From Mesonia sp. K7 (GTDB taxonomy: Bacteria > Bacteroidota > Bacteroidia > Flavobacteriales > Flavobacteriaceae): DNA of 37,763 nt. Under the pieces are notes generated by a model, which was given only the letters and a program-made list of their open reading frames with translations, was not told the DNA's origin and searched no databases. Below, piece after piece: positions 8,678 to 15,835 of this stretch. The position numbers and the translations under genes are program-made. Where the stretch lies: NCBI RefSeq assembly GCF_003233725.1, contig NZ_QKQV01000019.1, forward strand, positions 1 through 37,763. Direction: 5' to 3'. Position 1 is the stretch's first letter, and every line of letters begins with the position of its first letter.

Positions 8678-8728
8678 CATATTTTTTTAAAATATCATAA
8701 CTATCTGTGTTTATCAGCACTTTTTTTA

Positions 8729-9130
8729 TCAAAAGCAATCAAATTGAAAAGTTGTCTCATTCTGGAACGGACATGTTTGCTGTAAAGGTCTTATGGCTCT
8801 TTGATATTTAGGCTTGTTTAAATGATATTTTCCACTCACCTTTCTACCCACAAGTATATAGTTAATTTGCCAGTAACCACCTTTTGCACTACCAATTCTT
8901 TCTGTAAGACCTAAATCTTTTAGGGCATCAAGGTTGTTATCAATAGCAGTAGGACTTAAGCCCACTTTATCTTTCAGTTCTCTTTTAGAAACTTTACTGT
9001 CTTCGTGAATAGCTTTAATTATATTAACTTTATTATCAGTAAGATTATCTACCCACTTATCTACCCACGTATTAAAGTCAAAAGGACTTCTAATTATTTC
9101 GGTAAACATACCTTCTGTATTAAACTCAGT
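8729..9130 (-). pseudogene. C-terminal remnant of a winged-helix (AlbA/RecG-like) ATP-binding protein
   Basis: An open frame of 126 codons from ATG 9109, open upstream to a TAG near 9131, encodes a winged-helix segment. The segment runs NKVNIIKAIHEDSKVSKREL to GLSPTAIDNNLDALKDLGL, then GSAKGGYWQI. The preceding residues (TEFNTEGMFTEII) look like the last strand of AlbA_2/HATPase_c_4 proteins, which carry such a winged helix at their C-terminus. The rest of that family is missing upstream. I read this as the tail of a deleted gene rather than a complete small regulator. Upstream DNA (about 9150-9235) is noticeably richer in GC than its surroundings. If it is expressed from ATG 9109, it would be a free winged-helix protein. 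Confidence 0.5.
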
Positions 9131-9340
9131 GACCTAAAATCTGCTATAATCAAAGGCAAATCTCCAAGCCCAGCTGCTGCCCTTTGCGGGAAAAGGATGA
9201 CACATCATCGGCTATATGCAATTTGATCGTGTTTAATCTGTATTTTAAGTATTCTTGAATAAATTCGATATATTTAGAATCAAAAACGTAACTAAGCATA
9301 GCCAGCTCTACCGCATGTACAATTATAAACGGATACTAAA

Positions 9341-10550
9341 ATGAAAAGTATTTTTACTATTCTTATATTAATTAACTTCAATGTTGCTATTGCTCAATGG
9401 ACACAGAAGAATTCGGGAACAACCCATGATTTATATGACATTCATTTTCCAACGGCTGACACTGGTTATGCAGTGGGTTATTATGGAACTATTCTTAAAA
9501 CCAATGATGCTGGAAATACATGGACTATCTTAAATAGCAACACTTTTTCCGATTTATACGCTGTTTATTTTTTGAATTCAAATCAAGGATTTGTAGTGGG
9601 TGACAGTGGAATATTCACAACAACTAATGGGGGCAATACTTGGAATCAACAGGTTATTCCCACATCTAATCCATTGAGAGATGTTGAATTCATTAATCAT
9701 CAAATTGGATTTTGTGTAGGGCATAGTGGTACTATTTTGAAAACCACAGATGGTGGAAATTCGTGGGTAATTAAACCTAACGATATTTCGCAGCCAATGA
9801 TTAATTTTAAAAGTATTATCTTTCCCATACCTGACACAGGTTATATTGCTGGACATTCTCTTTGGGACTTTCTAAAAACCACAGATGGAGGAGAAACATG
9901 GAATCGTATTCAAATAGACACTAATCCCGGTAATCCTGTTATTTTTGAATCTGTATATTTCACCAGTGCCCATACGGGTTATATTGGAGGTTGGTACGGA
10001 GCGGTACTTATTAAAACATTGGATGGTGGGAATAGCTGGATTAATAAAGATAGTTCAGGGCAAGCTCAGATTTATTCAATTTACTTTCCAACATCTGCTG
10101 TTGGATATACAACAGGATGGTATAGTACTGTTCTTAAAACAAGTGACAGCGGATCTTAAAACAAGTGACAGCGGAAATACATGGAGCTATCAAAATACAG
10201 GTGTACCAAATAAAGTATTTTATTCCGTTTATTTTACTGACAACTCAACGGGTTATATTGTTGGTGAAAGCGGGACGATATTAAAAACTACAACTGGAGG
10301 TACAATGGGAATCAATCAACATTTACCATATAATCAGCAAATTATCATTTATCCTAACCCGACAAATAGCCAACTTAACTTTTCTGTTCAGACTAACGTT
10401 CAACTGACCAGTGTAACAGGTCAAATTGTTGCCGATAGAAAAACCATAAAAACACTTAGCCTTTCCGACCAACCGACAGGCGTTTACTTTCTGACATTTA
10501 CCGATACCAACGGACAAGTAGTTCAACGAAGTAAAATTATAAAAGAATAA
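9341..10550 (+). pseudogene. Secreted YCF48/BNR-repeat protein with T9SS type-A sorting tail, frameshifted
   Basis: The protein has a signal peptide (MKSIFTILILINFNVAIAQ) and then about six repeats of the form TGYAVGxxGTILKTxDgGxTW. These resemble YCF48/photosystem II stability-factor and BNR beta-propeller blades. A C-terminal T9SS type-A sorting domain begins at IIIYPNPTNSQLNF and ends GQVVQRSKIIKE. The reading frame breaks at 10132-10175: a 22-bp unit is directly duplicated, giving a TAA at 10157-10159 and shifting the rest by one base. Removing one copy restores VLKTSDSGNTWSYQNTG across the junction. The intact gene would make about 395 residues, an exported surface or secreted propeller. 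As it stands, the product lacks its last blade and its secretion signal. Confidence 0.85.
10132..10175 (+). repeat. 22-bp tandem duplication that breaks the YCF48-like gene
   Basis: Bases 10132-10153 and 10154-10175 are identical, adjacent 22-mers. Since 22 is not a multiple of 3, the second copy shifts the frame and introduces an immediate TAA. Perfect identity suggests a recent event or an assembly or clonal variant. Confidence 0.95.
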
Positions 10551-11123
10551 CTGGCCACTACAATGGTAACCGTTCTACCTTCACCAGATAAATGCCCAAA
10601 GCTATAATTTACAAAAAAAGAAGTTTTTTAAAGCGTTTTAAGCGGTTTTAGTTTTTGATTGTCGTGTCAAACAAAAACTAAAGAGTTTATGGCCTCTCCC
10701 AACTGATTTTTTATAAATAGAATATTTGCCCACTTTTTGTCCTTTTAGTGGGGATTTTTGAGTTATTTTTTAAAATAGTGAGCTATTATTGTCAATTGTA
10801 ATCCAGCGCAATGGCAAACTTCAGGCTGTGGTGAATGTTATTTTCGAAAACGGAATTGGTTGAAGAGTTTTTCTTGATAGGTGTTTTTTACTTGTATCTT
10901 ATGAAATTAATTTTTTTAAGTAACTTGTGCAGCAGGCGCGCATTTTATAAACGCAAGGGGTTAAGTGCCAAGTTGAAAGAATTTTGTAAATTTTTTTAGT
11001 GAATTTTAATAATATTTGATATTAAACCTGATATAAAGACTGTTGTTATCCAGTGACATATAATGCGAAAAGATTATATTAGGTTTTGATAAAGAGTTGT
11101 ACCTTATTTAAAGAAAACATTCT
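10551..11123. other. Gene-free stretch with hairpins and a possible degraded IS
   Basis: No coding frame is supported here. The region has the shared boundary sequence AATGGTAACCGTT (about 10563-10575, close to 12099-12111). A 9-nt inverted repeat follows, TAGTTTTTG (10649-10657) with CAAAAACTA (10672-10680). A CCCACT/AGTGGG hairpin lies near 10729-10752. Bases 10680-10920 resemble eroded insertion-sequence flank, but no transposase motif could be fixed. GTTATCC near 11046-11052 may be the left end of the next cassette-like unit. Confidence 0.35.
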
Positions 11124-12083
11124 ATGATTAAAGAAATAATTGATGAATTAACTGAGACTGAAAAATCTTTAGTAAATCCACTTTTAAAGGCGAAGGTGTT
11201 GGCTAACCGATTAGGGAATACTGAATTACTTAATTGGGTTGATAAGGAATTGAAAGGTTATGTCGGAACACCACCTAAATATCGAATAGTAAAGACAAGA
11301 ATGACTTGTGACATTTCTGTTGGCGGTATGATATATAAAGAAAACACACCCTTTCCCGTACTTTTCTTAAACGACAAAGAATTGCAGAATTTCTTTATGC
11401 AATTCGATATCAAAGACGGAATTGAAACAATAGAGAATTATTTTGTTGGAGGAAATGATACGTTAATCAAACCTTTAGGAGTTGATTTTGATTCAATCAT
11501 TACGCAACATTTACAAAAAAACAACTTTCAAGGAAGAGTTCATAATATTCAAATCAGTTCATATAAAACGGAAGTAATCCAATGCTTATCTAATGTGCGA
11601 AATATTTTCTTGAACCTTATGCTTGAGCTTGAAAAGGAATTTCCTGATGTTGAAGATGTTTCAAAAGAACCACAGGATGTAAAAGAAGAAATAAGTAATA
11701 AAATAACTATAATTATGGCTGAAAACAACTATTCCACAGGAGATGGAAGTAACATCGTGTCTGGAAGTAATAATAATACCAATTTTGCATCTGGAAAAAA
11801 TATTAGACAAAATTTTGTAATAAATACTGCTAAAAAAGAACAGATAAAAACTGTTGTAGATGAAATTCGAGAATTTATAGAATCTAATGATTTCGAAGAG
11901 AAAGATGAGGCGAAACTCGAACTTCAACGAATTGAAAATCAAATTGAAAAAGACCAACCGAAAGGAAATGTAATTTCTCAGTCGCTCGGTGCTTTAAAAG
12001 ATATATTCACAAGTGTAACAGCAAATTTAATTTCTGGACCTGTTATCGAATCAATAACGAAATTGTTATCCAGTCTCGGATAA
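11124..12083 (+). CDS. AbiTii-domain protein, probable phage-defence gene
   Basis: The first 80 residues match the AbiTii domain pattern: LVNPLLKAKVLANRLGN, then LLNWVDKELKGY. This domain is found at the N-terminus of proteins linked to abortive infection. A beta-rich middle follows to about residue 190. Next is a Gly/Ser/Asn-rich repeat segment (YSTGDGSNIVSGSNNNTNFASGKNI, residues about 200-224, shown here only for its composition). A charged coiled-coil helix (about 235-275) leads to a last hydrophobic or amphipathic helix (SLGALKDIFTSVTANLISG onward). That end could insert into a membrane or mediate assembly; this is inference. It stands alone on the plus strand between cassette-like boundaries, with no partner gene and no clear promoter. 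Confidence 0.72.
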   Translation: MIKEIIDELTETEKSLVNPLLKAKVLANRLGNTELLNWVDKELKGYVGTPPKYRIVKTRMTCDISVGGMIYKENTPFPVLFLNDKELQNFFMQFDIKDGIETIENYFVGGNDTLIKPLGVDFDSIITQHLQKNNFQGRVHNIQISSYKTEVIQCLSNVRNIFLNLMLELEKEFPDVEDVSKEPQDVKEEISNKITIIMAENNYSTGDGSNIVSGSNNNTNFASGKNIRQNFVINTAKKEQIKTVVDEIREFIESNDFEEKDEAKLELQRIENQIEKDQPKGNVISQSLGALKDIFTSVTANLISGPVIESITKLLSSLG

Positions 12084-12090
12084 AAAAATA

Positions 12091-12130
12091 AGGCATAACA
12101 ATGGTAGTCGTTGCACAAGGCTCTAATCTT
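12091..12130 (+). repeat. Left half of a cassette-boundary palindrome interrupted by IS fragments
   Basis: GGCATAAC at 12091-12098 follows the AbiTii gene. Its complement GTTATGCC closely resembles GTTATCC at the presumed start of the same unit (about 11046). AATGGTAGTCGTT follows, then GGCTC near 12119, which can pair with GAGCC at 12911-12915 just before AAACCGTTA. The two halves are now separated by about 780 bases of IS relics, as if an element had inserted between them. Confidence 0.4.
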
Positions 12131-12149
12131 ATAAAAACAAGATAGGTTT

Positions 12150-12172
12150 AAGCCCTTTTAAGGGCTTTTATT
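12150..12172 (+). terminator. Rho-independent terminator-like hairpin
   Basis: AAGCCCTT/AAGGGCTT forms a compact stem at 12150-12167, followed by TTTATTTT. It could end transcription of the AbiTii gene on the plus strand, or it may belong to the end of the IS1182-like fragment that begins beside it. Confidence 0.6.
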
Positions 12173-12378
12173 TTAGCCTAGGATTTAGTTGTATGTTAAA
12201 ATCTAGAAGCTTAAAACAAAGTAAAATGTGTTTTATGATGGTTTTTGGAACAGAATAGATAGACTGTAGGCTTGCCGCTCCACTTTTTATCTTCTTTTGT
12301 GTGAATTTCAGGTACTTTTTTAAGTTATAGGCAACAGCTGAAAGATGCATATATTTATTTGCCTGTTTTAAACCAATA
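12168..12378 (-). pseudogene. IS1182-family transposase, C-terminal fragment
   Basis: The minus-strand frame reads LKQANKYMHLSAVAYNLKKY and on to a stop at 12168. This is the conserved end of IS1182-type DDE transposases in Bacteroidota, about 65 residues long. The catalytic core is absent. Its upstream end is joined directly, near 12378, to an unrelated IS110-like sequence, so this is a chimera of two broken elements. Confidence 0.6.
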
Positions 12379-12660
12379 ACGCTTGAAACGTCCTGACTGC
12401 ATCACACAAACCTTATATCCCAAATTATGGAGGTAATGACATACTTCTTGATGGTAAACTCCTGTTGTTTCCATTAAAACATAAAAGTCTACATTAGTCT
12501 TTACTGTTTTAACCAACCATGCCTTCAAGGTTTTTAAATCCCAAAACATCATTGCTTATTTCAGGGTGACTTGTAAAGTTCTTTTTTTAATTACTACCAA
12601 TAATACCGAAATTTAGAGATAAGCTGCTCTTAGATACATTTATTCCCAGATTGCTTTAAT
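12355..12660 (-). pseudogene. IS110-family (DEDD) transposase, N-terminal fragment with frameshifts
   Basis: Reading in from about 12660 on the minus strand gives LKQSGINVSKSSLSLNFGII, after a one-base frameshift, which is the start of the RuvC-like DEDD domain with its first Asp replaced by Asn. After further shifts come LKAWLVKT, FYVLMETTGVYHQ and KVCVMQSGRFKRY, the expected next blocks of the IS110 N-terminal domain. The sequence then breaks off into the IS1182-like tail. It is certainly inactive. Family recognition is good because the block order is preserved. Confidence 0.72.
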
Positions 12661-12769
12661 ATGGTGTCCATAATAACTTTTTTAAGCTATTGCTCCCTTT
12701 GTCATCTTTACTCGCTTTTGATTCGATCCTTTAATTTGGATCTAGGTATTGTCCAGATTCGAAAAGAAC

Positions 12770-12842
12770 AATAGAAGGGCGAGGTTTCTATGAAACGATA
12801 TCATTGAATGTATCTAGCCGAGACCTCGCTGTCCCTTCTATT
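12770..12842 (-). other. Large imperfect hairpin upstream of the IS110 relic (possible bridge-RNA region)
   Basis: AATAGAAGGGCGAGGT (12770-12785) pairs with the inverted copy at 12823-12842, leaving only a 4-nt bulge. Inside it a second stem, GTTTC/GAAAC, lies at about 12784-12796. It is located in the non-coding side upstream of the IS110-type transposase start, where intact IS110 elements encode their bridge (seek) RNA. The assignment is inference from position and structure. Confidence 0.35.
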
Positions 12843-12910
12843 TTAGCTTTCATTAATAATTAGAAAACTACTATATTTATAGTCAATAAATTAGTAAAGT
12901 TTAAACATAC

Positions 12911-12930
12911 GAGCCGAAACCGTTATGTGA
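12911..12930 (+). repeat. Cassette-boundary right arm before the DarT-like gene
   Basis: GAGCC is followed by AAACCGTTA (12917-12925) and then TGTG. The start codon is 17 bases further on. The 8-mer GTTATGTG (12922-12929) is the exact reverse complement of CACATAAC at 13707-13714, just after this gene. That is the relation expected between the two ends of an integron cassette. Confidence 0.5.
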
Positions 12931-12942
12931 AAGCTGAAAAAA

Positions 12943-13713
12943 ATGTCTGAATTCAATCTAAATACATTGGAATTATATAATATTCTCTCAAAAAAGGGAA
13001 TTACTCATCTATATCACGCAAATACAGTTTCAACTTCAATTACCTTTTTAAATCATAAAAATCTACTATCTCGAAAGTATGTGGAGGACAACCAATTATT
13101 TCAAACAACTCAATATTCTGACAAGAAAGACAAAAAGATGGGTATTTATAATGATATTTTTTTAGATTTCGTTGATATCCACGAAGAATGGAAAAGACAT
13201 AATAAATACGGCCCTTTTTTGTTTGCTTTTAGTATTGAATTGTTAAAATCCGACAAAATAAAAAATTTACGCATCACAAAGAAAAATCCGGTGTATTGGA
13301 AAATAACAGAAAATGAAAAAGATCGGTATTATACAAGCCTAAAAGACTTTGATGATAATTATCGAAAGGGAAACCGCTTAAAAGATGTAGGTTCAATGAT
13401 AATTTTGAAAGACCTAAACGGAAAATTACCATTGCGCCCGCATTTGAAAAAATTCATTTTTGACAATCCTAATCTATTTGTGAATTACAAAAACGAAAAG
13501 AAATATTTATCTCAATTACTCGGAACGGAATTAAAAAGAGTTGTTGGCGAAAATGATTTTGAGGATATCGAACGAGTTTTAAGACATAAACATAAAATTT
13601 TTAGATGTTCTTGTTGGCATGAATATAATATAATGTTGTTGCGAAATATGAATAATTTGAAAAGATTATTTCACCATAACTTGAACAATAAAGAGGAAAA
13701 AGCCAGCACATAA
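12943..13713 (+). CDS. Uncharacterised protein with an ADP-ribosyltransferase/DarT-like N-terminus
   Basis: This 256-aa protein begins GITHLYHANTVSTSITFL and NLLSRKYVED. The pattern, His/Tyr then a short helix and GLLS-like turn, recalls DarT and related ADP-ribosyltransferase folds (YHhT..N...I...GLLS). It continues with YNDIFLDFVDIHEEW and YGPFLFAFSIELL, blocks I recall from a broad family of unannotated bacterial proteins. No catalytic Glu can be fixed with confidence. No antitoxin-like macrodomain gene (DarG) is adjacent, so a toxin-antitoxin reading is not supported by context. It is a single-gene unit between two cassette-like palindromes, with low GC like its neighbours. Confidence 0.5.
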   Translation: MSEFNLNTLELYNILSKKGITHLYHANTVSTSITFLNHKNLLSRKYVEDNQLFQTTQYSDKKDKKMGIYNDIFLDFVDIHEEWKRHNKYGPFLFAFSIELLKSDKIKNLRITKKNPVYWKITENEKDRYYTSLKDFDDNYRKGNRLKDVGSMIILKDLNGKLPLRPHLKKFIFDNPNLFVNYKNEKKYLSQLLGTELKRVVGENDFEDIERVLRHKHKIFRCSCWHEYNIMLLRNMNNLKRLFHHNLNNKEEKAST

Positions 13714-13840
13714 CAGCGAATATAGGTTATGGCGGAATTAGTGTCAAATCCTAAGTTTTTGTATTTTTAAAATCGTAAAACTTTAACCGAAAAATTTGTG
13801 CATTTTTGCATGCCACAAACCATATACGCAAACCGTTACA
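13707..13840 (+). repeat. attC-like imperfect palindrome between two accessory genes
   Basis: The left arm CACATAAC (13707-13714) is followed by GCGAATATAGGTTATGG (13716-13732). The right arm at 13813-13829 is close to the reverse complement of that inner part (GCG, ATAT, GGTT and GG keep their order). It runs into AAACCGTTACAC (13830-13841). The whole would fold into a long bulged hairpin with a central loop of about 77 bases. Stop-to-palindrome and palindrome-to-start distances are very short. The core GTTACAC differs from the classical GTTRRRY of attC sites. Confidence 0.5.
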
Positions 13841-13859
13841 CACAATTTAGACGCAAGGG

Positions 13860-14603
13860 ATGATTAAAAAAGAGGAGGTTGAAAAAATAAAATATGTTTT
13901 AATAAGTATTTCTGAACGCAATAAAGAAATTAAAATAAAAGAAATATTAGAGAATTCAGATTTTCACTTTACACCCCACTGGAATAATAAAGCTTTTCCT
14001 AATGCTTATGATTTAGAAATAAGGACTGATACTAACATCTATACTAAAAATTATTCTTCATTAGAACTTTTAAGGTTGTATCTGCAAGGTAGACTAAATA
14101 AAGCTACTAACTATTTAATTGATAAAATTAATGTAATTCCAAATTATGATAAACTTCAAATTGTAAACTTTAAAATACAACCTGTTTCAACACAATGGGA
14201 GGAAATAAATTTTGGACAAGAAAAACTTATTAAAATACTGAATGAAAGTTCTGATTCAATCGATTATCAAAGTATTGGCAATAGCGCTAGAATTTTAATG
14301 GATAAATTAGCTCGACAAGTTTTTATAAAAGAAAAACATTTGAATAATCCCGAAAATCTTGATTTAAAGGATGGTAAATTTAAGAATCAATTAAAAATTT
14401 ATGTAGAAAATGAACTTTATGGAAAAGAAAATAAAGAACTACGAAAATTATCAAAGTCATCTATTGACTTAGTATTAAACTCAATTGACATTATGAATAT
14501 AACAACTCATCAGTTAAATGCAAGAAAACATTTGGCTGAACTTTGCATTATAAGTTTAATTAGTGTCATTAGTATAATAAAAACAATAAGTGAAATAAAA
14601 TAA
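13860..14603 (+). CDS. Uncharacterised helical protein
   Basis: I do not recognise this 247-aa protein with certainty. Residues about 1-120 are mixed alpha/beta and rich in Lys, Glu and Asn. From about 125 it is helical: INFGQEKLIKILNESSDSI, then YQSIGNSARILMDKLARQVF, a pattern seen in several bacterial proteins of unknown function near HEPN-like domains. The end, NITTHQLNARKHLAELCIIS with a hydrophobic last helix, is also reminiscent of HEPN-type four-helix bundles. No R-x4-6-H motif was identified. It starts at ATG 13860, 22 bases after the AAACCGTTA motif, and is alone in its cassette-like unit. Confidence 0.65.
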   Translation: MIKKEEVEKIKYVLISISERNKEIKIKEILENSDFHFTPHWNNKAFPNAYDLEIRTDTNIYTKNYSSLELLRLYLQGRLNKATNYLIDKINVIPNYDKLQIVNFKIQPVSTQWEEINFGQEKLIKILNESSDSIDYQSIGNSARILMDKLARQVFIKEKHLNNPENLDLKDGKFKNQLKIYVENELYGKENKELRKLSKSSIDLVLNSIDIMNITTHQLNARKHLAELCIISLISVISIIKTISEIK

Positions 14604-14607
14604 AACT

Positions 14608-14744
14608 GTGAGCAACAAATATCTCGCAAATTGCTACGGATTTATCCTCATGGATAAATCCTCGCGTGTTCGAAATGTTTACGTTTTTTAACTACTTTAG
14701 CCCTAACTCCAACACAAGTTGGATCGAGATACCAAACCGTTAGC
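14608..14744 (+). repeat. attC-like palindrome with a central perfect hairpin
   Basis: GTGAGCAAC (14608-14616) and TATCTCG (14620-14626) form the left arm. CGAGATA (14725-14731), then AAACCGTTAGC (14734-14744), form the right arm. Between them GGATTTATCC (14638-14647) and GGATAAATCC (14652-14661) make a perfect 10-bp hairpin with a TCAT loop. GTGAGCAAC matches 7 of 9 bases of the reverse complement of GTTACACAC, the start of the preceding gene unit (13835-13843). Confidence 0.48.
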
Positions 14745-14761
14745 AATAATGTAATAGAAAC

Positions 14762-15592
14762 TTGAAAAGATTTTTAAATATTCTTACCGATTTGAAAATT
14801 GATCCGACTAATTTAATTATTGAGAGATTAGGAGGTGGGAGTTTAGGAAATAACTCTGATTTGTCGCCAAAAGACTTCATTCGATTTTCGAAAAAAGATA
14901 TAAAAGATGATGATACAAGAGGATTAATTAATTCATTAACAAATGCTAAACGAGCAATTGATTGCCAAATAGATAATGCTCTTCAAGAATTCGGAATTAA
15001 ACCTGACGATCTAAATAAAGCTTCAGATATATTAATCAAACAACTTCAACTTGATAAAAAAAATCTCCCTTACAAACTTAAACTAATACAATCATTAGGG
15101 TTGGCACCTGGAACATTAACCTCTAAAGTAAGAAATTTAAGAAATAAATTGGAACACTATTATAAAATTCCAGAAAAAGCAGAAGTTGAAGAAGCCATTG
15201 AAATAGCTGAATTGTTTATTTTATCTATAGAAAGTAAAACAAAAATTTTAGACGATGATTATATAATAACATCAACAAATTTCCAGAATGTTGATACTTT
15301 AAAAAGTTTAAATAATGAAACATATAATATTCTTGACCCAGAACATTTTTCAACGCAAATTAGAGTGAATTTTATATCTTATTACAACCAGATTGAAGTA
15401 ACACCAATAAAAGAATTCAAAAAGAAAAGAAAATTAATTTATAAGTTTGATAATGAATTATACTATTATTTAATTCGATTAATGAACCATTTGGATGACC
15501 AATATGACACTGAAAATGACTTAAAATTGATTTTTGAATATTGTAACCATCCAATACCAACAAAAAACATTAGGTTACTTGAATATTATTAA
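14762..15592 (+). CDS. Probable HEPN-type helical protein, function unknown
   Basis: This 276-aa protein starts at TTG 14762, 20 bases after AAACCGTTA; a nearer ATG is followed at once by a stop. Residues about 50-160 are helical and contain VRNLRNKLEHYY, an R-x4-H type motif like the catalytic motif of HEPN ribonucleases. The next part (IAELFILSIESKT) would be the closing helix of such a bundle. The C-terminal 110 residues are beta/alpha mixed and unrecognised. HEPN proteins are common in abortive infection and toxin-antitoxin loci, but no MNT-type partner is next to it. RNase activity is inferred from one motif. Confidence 0.5.
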   Translation: MKRFLNILTDLKIDPTNLIIERLGGGSLGNNSDLSPKDFIRFSKKDIKDDDTRGLINSLTNAKRAIDCQIDNALQEFGIKPDDLNKASDILIKQLQLDKKNLPYKLKLIQSLGLAPGTLTSKVRNLRNKLEHYYKIPEKAEVEEAIEIAELFILSIESKTKILDDDYIITSTNFQNVDTLKSLNNETYNILDPEHFSTQIRVNFISYYNQIEVTPIKEFKKKRKLIYKFDNELYYYLIRLMNHLDDQYDTENDLKLIFEYCNHPIPTKNIRLLEYY

Positions 15593-15822
15593 ATAACACT
15601 ATTGAAAACAATGTACAAAATAATAGAGAAATTAGTCGCCAAATAAAAGGTTATCAAGTATTTGTAAGGTATCCAAATTTAAAAATTTGGAGTATTGATA
15701 AAGAGAAAATAATAAGAAAATTAAAAAACTCGACTTGTGTTTCATCCGAATGGTTTGCGTCTTTTTTCAGTCCTACTATTGTCATACGTAACCTTTGTCT
15801 CCATATGACCCGTCCTGAATAA
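15586..15822 (+). other. Open frame without a start, possible gene fragment
   Basis: In a frame different from the preceding gene, about 78 codons stay open from 15586 to a TAA at 15820. It reads VFVRYPNLKIWSIDKEKI among others, which looks protein-like. There is no ATG until the last six codons and no evident ribosome site. It may be a remnant whose 5' part was lost or a frameshifted continuation of the previous gene. The final bases (GACCCGTCCTGAATAA) resemble IS-flanking sequence. Confidence 0.25.
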
Positions 15823-15835
15823 AAACTACATAATT

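Noticed and set aside
9005-9226. Plus-strand open frame of 73 codons opposite the winged-helix relic
   Set aside because: It runs antisense to a recognisable coding frame, has no ribosome site and crosses the GC-rich patch without protein-like features.
10680-10920. Annotating a defined insertion sequence
   Set aside because: Only vague similarity to IS flanks was seen; there is no transposase motif and no terminal repeats could be fixed.
12168-12660. Active transposon
   Set aside because: Both transposase parts are truncated and the IS110 part has several frameshifts.
14638-14661. Rho-independent terminator after the unknown protein
   Set aside because: The perfect hairpin has an AT-rich stem and no T-run follows; it lies inside a boundary palindrome.
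9300-15600. Classical attC sites
   Set aside because: The core is GTTAnnn or GTTGCAC rather than GTTRRRY, so I report an attC-like pattern only and do not claim a true integron.
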